Positions 51,773 through 59,902 of a stretch of 64,000 nucleotides of DNA are shown piece after piece. Within the stretch, counting starts at the first letter, position 1; each line of letters begins with the position of its first letter. The position numbers were made by a program, and so were the translations under genes. The stretch lies in assembly GCF_026625705.1 (NCBI RefSeq), contig NZ_CP113059.1:2914001-2978000 (forward strand), read 5' to 3'. The notes below the pieces were generated by a model. It saw only the letters and a program-made list of their open reading frames with translations, did not search any database and had not been told where the DNA came from. This stretch comes from Pedobacter sp. SL55 (GTDB taxonomy: Bacteria; Bacteroidota; Bacteroidia; Sphingobacteriales; Sphingobacteriaceae).

Positions 51773-54772
51773 ATGATAAGAGCATTACACATTAAGCTTA
51801 AAAGCTGGTTGATGATTTTAGCCATCATGCTACTAGCAACAAATTACGGCTATTCACAAAGCACAGATCCGGTTAAAGTTAAAGGAAAAGTTACCGATGA
51901 AAAAGGAGAGGTGCTAGTTGGCGTTTCGGTACTTGTTAAAGGAACGCCCAAGGGTACTTCTACCGATACCGAAGGAAATTATACGATAGAAGTTCCTGGA
52001 AATGCAACCCTCGTATTCTCCTACATTGGTTTCGATCCGCAAGAATTCAAGGTCAATCCATCGGGAGTAATCAACGTAAAAATGAGTGGCGACAAAGTGC
52101 TTAACCAAGTAGTTGTAATAGGTTACGGTACCGCAAAAAAGAAAGATTTAACTGGAGGTTTGGCCGTAGTTGGCAAAGAGCAATTAAGTATGGTTTCTAC
52201 ACCAAATTTAATGGATCGTTTGGTAGGCCAGGTGGCGGGTTTTACCATTACTTCTGGGAGCGCAGCACCAGGGGCCGATCAATCATTACTTATTCGTGGA
52301 GAAAACTCACTGTCTGCTCAAAATAATCCCTTGATTGTTTTGGATGGAATTCCTTACAGTGGCTCATTAGTAGATCTTGATCCAAATAATATAGAAAACC
52401 TAACTGTATTGAAAGATGCTTCTGCGGTAGCTATTTACGGTTCTAGAGGTTCTAATGGTGTAATTTTGATACAAACAAAACGAGGGCAATTGGGAAAAGC
52501 TAGTGTGTCTTACCGCGGCCAACTTGGTTTAGCAGAGCCAATGCAACAGATAGAGGTAATGGGGCCTAACGAGTATATCCGTTTTCAGCAAGATATTGGC
52601 AGGTTAAGACAAGGCTATACAGGTTCTTTGTTAGATCCAATTGCTGGAGATATCATCAGCGTAACGGAACGTGGTAACTATGCCAATAACATTACCCATG
52701 ATTGGCAAGATTATATTTTTAGACGTGCAGTTACCATGGATCATCAATTGAGCGTGTCTGGAGGTACAGAAAGCACCAAATATATGGCTTCTTTGGCGGC
52801 TTTAGATCAAGACGGGGTAGTGTATAATTCACGTTTGTCTCGTTTAAATATGACCGCTAATCTAGATCAAACTTTTAACAAGTGGTTAACTATTGGTGTG
52901 GGTATGCAGTTTACGCAACGAAGTGATGGCGGCGTTACACCAAATATAGAGCATGCCATTAAACAAAGTCCTTATGGTAGCTATAAAGATGCCGCTGGCA
53001 ATTATGTGCCAGAACCCATGGAGTATTCGTTGATTGCCAATCCTATGCGTAACGTTAATGCCGTACAAGATAGGATAAATAGAAACTTTTTCCTTTCCGC
53101 GTATGCAGATGTACTGCTTCCAGTTAAAGGTTTGTCTGCTAGATCAAATTTTGGATATAACTACAGAAGCGGTTTTAATGGTACCTATTATGGCCGTAAC
53201 ACTTTTGATGGAAGGGAACAAGCTGGACTAGCAGGAGGCAGGGCAGCTATTAGCAATTCGCATTATTACGATTATACATGGGAAAACCTCTTAAAATACG
53301 ATAGGACATTTGGCGATCATCGCATTGATGCCACTGGCTTATTCAGTATACAACAAACTCAAAGTATCACTTCATCACAAAGTGGCGAAGGTTTTGTGAC
53401 TGATGATACCGAATATTTTATGATGAATACTGCAGCTAGAAATGTGGTAAATAATTCGGGACTATCTGAAACAGCGATGCTTTCTTATATGGGCCGTTTA
53501 AATTACAGTTATAAAGGCAAGTATTTACTTACCATAACGGGTCGTACTGATGGGGCTTCTAATTTTGCAAGAAATAATAAGTACGCATTTTTTCCTGGAG
53601 GTGCTGTTGCTTGGAATATTGGAGAAGAAAGTTTCTTGAAGAACAACGCAAATTGGGTAGATCTTTTGAAATTACGTGTGTCTTACGGGGCTAATGGAAA
53701 CCAAGCAATACCTCCTTACCGATCGTTAGATCGTTTGTACTCTAACGTGAAGTACATTTGGGGCGATAACGGACAGCCCGTAAACACAGCATATTTGGCT
53801 AGCGATGGTGTGGGTAACCCAAATCTTAAATGGGAAACCACGTACTCCGCCAATTTGGGTATAGATTTCCAATTTTTTAAAAATAGGATAGGCGGTACCA
53901 TAGATGCGTACATAGCCAATACAAAAGATTTATTGATGATCCGCACGGTACCCATCATGAACGGTTATAGCAGAGTTTATGATAACATTGGTGCTACCAG
54001 AAACAAAGGGATAGAATTTACTTTAAATACAGTTAATATTCAAAGTAAAGATTTCAAATGGAACTCAACAGCTATTTTTTCACTAAACCGAGATAAAATT
54101 GTAGAACTAAGAGGGGATGGAAAAGATGATATTGGTAACAACTGGTATATCGGAAAGCCTTTGAGAGTGGTTTTCGACTATAACATGATTGGTATTTGGC
54201 AAACTGGCGAAAATTACAGTATGCAACCTGGTGCTGCCGCTGGTGCAGCTAAATTGCAAGATGTAAATGGCGATGGAGTAATTACCACAGCTGATAGAAC
54301 AGTTATCGGTTCTAGAAATCCACGCTATACCGCTTCTTTTGCCAATAGATTAAGTTATAAAAACTTTTATGCATCAGCCTTGTTAACCGGCGTTTTTGGC
54401 GTATGGCGAGATGATCACATGGCCAACATGGGTGCTTGGACTTTCGGAATTACCAATTATGTACACGGCGCCAATTATTGGACACCAGAAAATCCTAATG
54501 CCACCATCGTATCTCCCGGTTATCTGAACACTCAGGGACATGGTTATTACAAAAAAGTGAATTACGTACAAGTTAAAAATATAACTTTTGGATATCGTGT
54601 TCCGCAAAGCATTGCTAAAAAAATAGGACTAAGCGGTATCGATGTTAATGCAAGCGTGAACAACCTCCACACTTTCTCCAATATCAGACAAGTACTTAAC
54701 TACGATAACACTTGGATGGCATCATATCCAACCGCACGTTCTTATATGTTTGGCCTAAATGTAAACTTCTAA
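51773..54772 (+). CDS. SusC-like TonB-dependent outer-membrane receptor
   Basis: 999 residues with signal peptide (TNYGYSQ). A carboxypeptidase-regulatory-like domain (VKGKVTDEKGEVLVGVSVLV to about 110), a TonB-box-like VVVIGYGTAKKKDLTGG, a plug (NPLIVLDGIPYSG, VLKDASAVAIYGSRGSNGVI) and a 22-strand-type barrel ending with an aromatic residue (YMFGLNVNF). It imports oligosaccharides bound by its SusD partner, which begins 17 nt downstream. Expression is predicted to depend on operator site D. Confidence 0.95.
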   Translation: MIRALHIKLKSWLMILAIMLLATNYGYSQSTDPVKVKGKVTDEKGEVLVGVSVLVKGTPKGTSTDTEGNYTIEVPGNATLVFSYIGFDPQEFKVNPSGVINVKMSGDKVLNQVVVIGYGTAKKKDLTGGLAVVGKEQLSMVSTPNLMDRLVGQVAGFTITSGSAAPGADQSLLIRGENSLSAQNNPLIVLDGIPYSGSLVDLDPNNIENLTVLKDASAVAIYGSRGSNGVILIQTKRGQLGKASVSYRGQLGLAEPMQQIEVMGPNEYIRFQQDIGRLRQGYTGSLLDPIAGDIISVTERGNYANNITHDWQDYIFRRAVTMDHQLSVSGGTESTKYMASLAALDQDGVVYNSRLSRLNMTANLDQTFNKWLTIGVGMQFTQRSDGGVTPNIEHAIKQSPYGSYKDAAGNYVPEPMEYSLIANPMRNVNAVQDRINRNFFLSAYADVLLPVKGLSARSNFGYNYRSGFNGTYYGRNTFDGREQAGLAGGRAAISNSHYYDYTWENLLKYDRTFGDHRIDATGLFSIQQTQSITSSQSGEGFVTDDTEYFMMNTAARNVVNNSGLSETAMLSYMGRLNYSYKGKYLLTITGRTDGASNFARNNKYAFFPGGAVAWNIGEESFLKNNANWVDLLKLRVSYGANGNQAIPPYRSLDRLYSNVKYIWGDNGQPVNTAYLASDGVGNPNLKWETTYSANLGIDFQFFKNRIGGTIDAYIANTKDLLMIRTVPIMNGYSRVYDNIGATRNKGIEFTLNTVNIQSKDFKWNSTAIFSLNRDKIVELRGDGKDDIGNNWYIGKPLRVVFDYNMIGIWQTGENYSMQPGAAAGAAKLQDVNGDGVITTADRTVIGSRNPRYTASFANRLSYKNFYASALLTGVFGVWRDDHMANMGAWTFGITNYVHGANYWTPENPNATIVSPGYLNTQGHGYYKKVNYVQVKNITFGYRVPQSIAKKIGLSGIDVNASVNNLHTFSNIRQVLNYDNTWMASYPTARSYMFGLNVNF

Positions 54773-54789
54773 TTTAATACAATACGAAA

Positions 54790-56436
54790 ATGAAAAATAT
54801 TATTAATGCAAGTTTAGCGCTTATCGTAATCATCTCATTAGGCGGCTGTAAAAAGTTTTTAGAAGAAGATTTAAAAACAGAATTAGCACCCACCAATACC
54901 TACACCAGCATTTATGGTTTCGAAGTAGGTAGTGCTGGTCTTTATGCTTTAACTCGCTCAGAATACAATACTTACGGAGAAGGCGGTGCTTATATCCACA
55001 ACGGAGCCGCTCCTTACGAAGCATTGCAGGCAGCAACAGATATTGCCGATGTAATTAATAGCGATGCCTCTCTAATGGCTTTTGCCAACCTTACGCTTAC
55101 CCCAACAGAGCGTTTCGTAGGTACCTATTGGAATTGGGCGTATAGCTTAATCTCTTCGGCCAATTTAATGCTGGTATACTCAGAGCAGAATACCAACTGG
55201 GATTCGCCAACGGATAAAGTTCGTTTTCAAGCTGAGGCTCGTTTTTTCAGGGCTTATGCGTACCGTACATTGGTGTATTTATATGGCGATGTGCCTTACA
55301 CAGAAACCATTTTGTACGATTTCCAACTTGACTTTACACGCACACCAAAAGCCGAAGTAATAGGGCACATGGTGGATGATTTAAAGTTTGCTGTAGATCA
55401 CCTGCCAACCAACCCAGATCAGTCGGGCTTTAAACAAGGTAAACTTACTAAATGGGCTGCCAGTCATTTGCTTAGCGAAATTTATTTATTGCAAGGCGAT
55501 TATCCTGCCGCAGAACAAGCTGCTTTGGCAGTAATTAACAGTGGTTATTACGAACTGATGAAAACCAGATTTGGCGTAAATAAAGATAAACCAGGCGATG
55601 TTTTTAGCGACTTATTTTTAGAAAACAACCAAAACAGAACAGCAGCCAACAGAGAAAGTATTTGGGTATTGCAATTTCAGTTTAACGTAGTGGGTGGTGG
55701 TACCAATTCAGACGATTGGACACGTAGAGCTTGGATACCTAATTACTCTTCTATTAGTGGTTTTGTTTTGGCAGATACTTTAGGCGGTAGAGGTTTAGCA
55801 CAATTGGTGCCAATGAAATGGTGGACAGGTACAAACCGTACCAATGCCACTGGCAATGTACCTGGTATATTTACCAGTACAGATATCCGTAACTCAAATT
55901 ATAACATTAAAAGAGATTGGTACTATAACAATGCAGCAGATGCAGCTTTGTTTGGCAAAAGAGCACCAATTACCGAACAAACTTGGTTCACTACTAAAAC
56001 ATTGTTTCCGGCAATTACCAAATTCTTTTACGGCCGTGCAGAGAACTTGAGTTTAACTGGCAGTTACAAAGACCGTATGAAATTTCGTTTGGCCGAAACT
56101 TATTTGCTACTGGCCGAGGCTTATTTGGGCCAAAACAATCCTGGAAAAGCTGCCGACGCCGTAAATGAAGTACGTAGAAGAGCTGGTGCTGGCGATGTGA
56201 GCGCAGCCGATATGAATATGGATTTCCTTTTAGATGAGCGCATTAGAGAATTGGTAGGAGAAGAAAGTAGAAGGTTTACGTTGGTGCGTACCAAAAAATA
56301 TGTGGATAGGGTTAAACAATACAACCCAGCAATTGCGGGCAAAGTGACAGAAAATCATGCGTTGTGGCCAATTCCACAAGCTATTAGAGATGCCAATACA
56401 GGTGCTCCATTCCCTCAAAATCCGGGATATCAATAG
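54790..56436 (+). CDS. SusD/RagB-family surface glycan-binding lipoprotein
   Basis: 548 residues with lipobox LGGC (SLGGCKKFLEEDL). TPR-like helices include AEARFFRAYAYRTLVYLYGDVPY, WAASHLLSEIYLLQGDYPAAEQAA, and the C-terminal RMKFRLAETYLLLAEAYLGQ and LLDERIRELVGEESRRFTLV. It lids the SusC barrel and binds the glycan at the cell surface. Confidence 0.95.
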   Translation: MKNIINASLALIVIISLGGCKKFLEEDLKTELAPTNTYTSIYGFEVGSAGLYALTRSEYNTYGEGGAYIHNGAAPYEALQAATDIADVINSDASLMAFANLTLTPTERFVGTYWNWAYSLISSANLMLVYSEQNTNWDSPTDKVRFQAEARFFRAYAYRTLVYLYGDVPYTETILYDFQLDFTRTPKAEVIGHMVDDLKFAVDHLPTNPDQSGFKQGKLTKWAASHLLSEIYLLQGDYPAAEQAALAVINSGYYELMKTRFGVNKDKPGDVFSDLFLENNQNRTAANRESIWVLQFQFNVVGGGTNSDDWTRRAWIPNYSSISGFVLADTLGGRGLAQLVPMKWWTGTNRTNATGNVPGIFTSTDIRNSNYNIKRDWYYNNAADAALFGKRAPITEQTWFTTKTLFPAITKFFYGRAENLSLTGSYKDRMKFRLAETYLLLAEAYLGQNNPGKAADAVNEVRRRAGAGDVSAADMNMDFLLDERIRELVGEESRRFTLVRTKKYVDRVKQYNPAIAGKVTENHALWPIPQAIRDANTGAPFPQNPGYQ

Positions 56437-56502
56437 GCGAAAAATATTTCGACAAAGATCTAGAGTTTAAAAATAGAATAATGATTTTGATATAACGACA
56501 TC

Positions 56503-57726
56503 ATGAAAACAACAAAATATTTATATAAAACCTTATTGTCTTTTTGCTTTTTGCTCGCCCTTTCGGCCTGTAAAAAAGAAATTAAAGACATTCCAAAGGT
56601 TCAAGAAAAAATGGAACTTAAAGTTTCATCGGCCGACATCGTGTTAGATGAGAATAACCTTGCTAAAGATATTGTAACTTTTACTTGGGCACCTGCAAGG
56701 CCTCAGTCTGATGATCACATGGTAACCTATACCACTAGACTAGACGTGGTAGGCAACAACTTTGGTTCATCTACCGCCATTATGGCTTATGAAGACGATG
56801 GCGTATACAGCAAAAGTTTTACATCAGAGCAATTACAAAATTGGGCAAACGAAAAATGGGGTATTGCAGCCAATAAGTCGTTTACTTTAGAGTTTAGAGT
56901 AGTAGCCGAATGGGAAGGTGGTGCAACTTTCGAAGCGCCAGAAGTACGAACCATTAGGGTAAATGTAACGCCTATCAAAACCGTAGTTTTCGATGCCGAT
57001 AAGGTATTCTTGGGTGGCTCGGCAATTACGGGCATCAACAGAATTGAAATGCCTAAAACATTAGAGAATTTAAACCAATATGCTTACGTATTAAACTTGC
57101 AACCTGGTAATTTAGAAATCCCGATAGAATATAATGGTGCTACTAATTATGTGGTTTCTTCTGATGCGACTACAGCCTTGCAAGATGGTACTCCTGTAGC
57201 CATTAAAATTAGGGAAAATGTATTTGCTTGGAAAATTGAGACTGCCGGCGAGTACCGCGTAGTGGTAAACATGCAAAAAGCTACAGCTACTATTTATTCG
57301 CCAGCTATGGCGCTAAGCCCAAAAGTAGTAAACTGGAACGGAGATGGCGCCGTGCCACAAACCACTACCGTAACAGAACTATGGATGCACGGAGCTATTA
57401 ACAGCTGGGGCACTCCAATAAAAATGAACTGCCAAGTAAGTTTGGCCGATCCACAGATTTTGGTTTACACAGGTGGCAGGGTAGGCAAAGCTAAATTTAT
57501 TGTTTACGGTGGTAGCGATAACAGTAAAAACCTAGCTTATGCTTTTAGCGCTCCATTAAGTGCAACCGGAACGGCTCAAGAACTTGCACTCACTTTGGGT
57601 ACTGTGGCAACACTATCGGGAGGTTCTACAAGTGCGCAGCGTAATTCTTACTATACCATTCCTGCTACAACCAACGTGCTGATATTCGATTTAAGAAACA
57701 ACACCATTCTTGCTGAGAAGCGCTAA
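56503..57726 (+). CDS. SusE/SusF-like surface glycan-binding lipoprotein
   Basis: 407 residues, lipobox LSAC (ALSACKKEIKDIP). The N-terminal SusE-type domain contains ADIVLDENNLAKDIVTFTWA; later domains with VFLGGSAI, NYVVSSDATTALQDGTPVAI and LWMHGAINSWGTPI recall the starch-binding-like modules of SusE/SusF. Third gene of the susCDE operon; probably a surface binding protein that sets glycan preference. Confidence 0.8.
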   Translation: MKTTKYLYKTLLSFCFLLALSACKKEIKDIPKVQEKMELKVSSADIVLDENNLAKDIVTFTWAPARPQSDDHMVTYTTRLDVVGNNFGSSTAIMAYEDDGVYSKSFTSEQLQNWANEKWGIAANKSFTLEFRVVAEWEGGATFEAPEVRTIRVNVTPIKTVVFDADKVFLGGSAITGINRIEMPKTLENLNQYAYVLNLQPGNLEIPIEYNGATNYVVSSDATTALQDGTPVAIKIRENVFAWKIETAGEYRVVVNMQKATATIYSPAMALSPKVVNWNGDGAVPQTTTVTELWMHGAINSWGTPIKMNCQVSLADPQILVYTGGRVGKAKFIVYGGSDNSKNLAYAFSAPLSATGTAQELALTLGTVATLSGGSTSAQRNSYYTIPATTNVLIFDLRNNTILAEKR

Positions 57727-57854
57727 GCAGCAAATAAGATCAGTGTATCAAATAATTTAAGATGACATCAAATGAAACCATCATGATTTTTTAACCACAC
57801 AGTGGGATAAATAAATCTGATGGCTTCATTACCACTAAATATAGATTACATCAA

Positions 57855-59417
57855 ATGAAAAAGATGAATTATAAAATCAACGGACTAAAAGCGCTAACCA
57901 TGGCGTTTTGCTTACTAGTTTTTGCTTGTAAAAAAAACACCAACGATGGCGATATGCAAGCTCAGGGAACGCTTGTAAAGCCTAATTACAATAGAAGTAC
58001 GGTATTCCGTAATCCGTTAAATGGTTGGGTAATGTATGGTTCTGGAACAGCATCGCCTACTTATTGGGATACGGAGTATTATGTGCCAGATTTAGGCAAA
58101 AAAGTAAAGGCAATAGATTATGCATCGGCCTGTTACATCCGTACCAAATGGGCTAATTTTAATCCATCTAACGGTGTGTACGCTTGGAGAGATCCTAACT
58201 CTGCAATTTATAAAATGATAAAGGGAGTACAAGATAGAGGTTTGCCAATTGCCTTCAGAATTGTAGTTGATGGACGTGATCAAGGTTTAAATACCCCTCA
58301 GTTTGTGTTTGATGCTGGTGCGAAATACATTACCGAAGATCCTAGGTTTCCAGATCGTAGAACCCCGCTTCCACAAGATCCTATTTTTAGACAATACTAT
58401 GCTAAATTTATCGAAGAGTTAGCAAAAGATTTTAATGATCCTAATAAAACTTCTTTTATTGATGCTTATGGTTTAGGGAAATGGGGCGAGGCTCATAATG
58501 TAATTTATCAGGATCCTGCGGCACCAACAGGGCAGAGCACAGAAGTGATGAAAGAAGAAGTGATGGATTGGATTTCTGATGTTTATGTTCAAAACTTCAC
58601 AAAAATCCCTTTGGTCATCAACTATCATAGGGTAGTGGGCGATCCAGTAAGTTGGGGCGCAGCAAATCCAAACTCCGATAGGTTGTTGACCATGCTAATT
58701 AATAAGGGCTACAGTTTAAGACAAGATGCCTTTGGAATGACAGATTATTACCAAAGTTGGGAAAAGGCTTTTGCAAAAACTTGGAATTTTAAACGCCCCA
58801 TTTTAATGGAGGGTGGTTGGATTACCAGCGGTACGCATCGTTACTGGACAGATCCTAGCGGTAAGTACAGAGAAGGCCATCCAGAAGATGTGAGAAAAGG
58901 AGAATTTGATGCCTCATTGGAAGCTGCTGTTAATATGATGGATTTTCGTGTTGGCGATACCGAAAGTTGGTTTACCAAAGCTTTTACATTAGTGCAGCGT
59001 TTTACTTCTGAAGGTGGTTATCGTTTATATCCAGATCAGGTTTACTTGCCAGAAAAGGTAAATAGTGGTACCGAAACAGTGATTACTCATCGCTGGAGAA
59101 ACATGGGCTGGGGTTATTTCCCTAATAACATACCACAATGGAATTTTAAGTATAAAGTGGCATTTGCACTATTAGATGCCAATGGAGCTGTAAAAAAAGT
59201 GATAGTAGATAAAGCTAGCGAACCTTCTAATTGGCTTAAAAACAGTCCAACAAAGTACGAGTTAAAAACTAACGTAGATGTACCTTCCGGAGCCTACACT
59301 TGGGCGGTAGCAATAGTAGATACAACCAACGATAATAAACCTGGCATTAGGCTATCTGTAAATGGAGACATTACTACCGAAGGCTGGTTAAAGTTGATGA
59401 ATTTGCAAGTGCAATAA
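57855..59417 (+). CDS. DUF4832-type putative glycoside hydrolase, lipoprotein (paralog of 30602)
   Basis: 520 residues, intact. The N-terminus has a lipobox (LLVFACKKN), whereas the paralog at 30602 has an ordinary signal peptide, so this copy is probably surface-anchored. Shared motifs: NPLNGWVMYG, DYASACYIRT, AFRIVVDGRDQG, SFIDAYGLGKWGEAH, RPILMEGGWIT and NMGWGYFPNNIPQWNFKYK. The pair suggests sequential surface and periplasmic steps on the same substrate (inference). The conserved Glu of KWGEAH is a candidate catalytic residue. Last gene of the susCDE operon, followed by a terminator. Confidence 0.82.
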   Translation: MKKMNYKINGLKALTMAFCLLVFACKKNTNDGDMQAQGTLVKPNYNRSTVFRNPLNGWVMYGSGTASPTYWDTEYYVPDLGKKVKAIDYASACYIRTKWANFNPSNGVYAWRDPNSAIYKMIKGVQDRGLPIAFRIVVDGRDQGLNTPQFVFDAGAKYITEDPRFPDRRTPLPQDPIFRQYYAKFIEELAKDFNDPNKTSFIDAYGLGKWGEAHNVIYQDPAAPTGQSTEVMKEEVMDWISDVYVQNFTKIPLVINYHRVVGDPVSWGAANPNSDRLLTMLINKGYSLRQDAFGMTDYYQSWEKAFAKTWNFKRPILMEGGWITSGTHRYWTDPSGKYREGHPEDVRKGEFDASLEAAVNMMDFRVGDTESWFTKAFTLVQRFTSEGGYRLYPDQVYLPEKVNSGTETVITHRWRNMGWGYFPNNIPQWNFKYKVAFALLDANGAVKKVIVDKASEPSNWLKNSPTKYELKTNVDVPSGAYTWAVAIVDTTNDNKPGIRLSVNGDITTEGWLKLMNLQVQ

Positions 59418-59439
59418 GTAATTAAATTAATGTACTCTT

Positions 59440-59480
59440 AAAAGCTTCTCGTTGCCGTTTGGTATACAAGAAGCTTTTTT
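59440..59480 (+). terminator. Rho-independent terminator of the susCDE-DUF4832 operon
   Basis: AAAAGCTTCT (59440-59449) pairs with AGAAGCTTTT (59469-59478) and is followed by more T. It lies 22 nt after the DUF4832 stop codon. Confidence 0.8.
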
Positions 59481-59645
59481 CGCTTTTAAGTAGTTTGATG
59501 CTTTAGCAGTAATATTTATTTTTTCTATTTTATAAAGAAAAAATTGTTGGGAATAGTGTGTTTTTTAACCTGATTTTAGCCAAAATATTCGCCATAATTA
59601 GTTGTTGACTAATTGATAACTAATTGATAATATGTTTTTTATTTA

Positions 59646-59688
59646 TTTCATGGAAACGTTCCCAATTTTTGGGAACGTTTCCATGAAA
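59646..59688. promoter_or_regulatory. 43-bp palindrome of two inverted LacI-type operators upstream of second susC
   Basis: Perfect 20-bp arms TTTCATGGAAACGTTCCCAA (59646-59665) and its reverse complement (59669-59688) with a 3-nt loop TTT. Each arm contains GGAAACGTTCC, a near-palindrome centred on CG as in LacI/GalR-family operators. It has no T-tract typical of a terminator and lies about 215 nt upstream of the second susC, so an operator is the better reading. No LacI-family gene is in the window. The remaining 59481-59902 shows an ACTAATTGATA direct repeat (around 59606) and no gene. Confidence 0.6.
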
Positions 59689-59902
59689 AATAGATAGAAC
59701 TTCTAAAGGTAAGGTGTTAAAACCTAGATATATTTGAGTGTAATCGAACAAAATTATTACCCTAACCAAATTATTATGAACAACAAATCTACACTTCATT
59801 CAATTCCTAGATTTTAAGTTAATTAGCATTTTGCGGCATTAACTAGCTAGCGCTCTTTTGCCGATATGATTAACCATTTTTCTTAACCTAAATAAACTTT
59901 TC

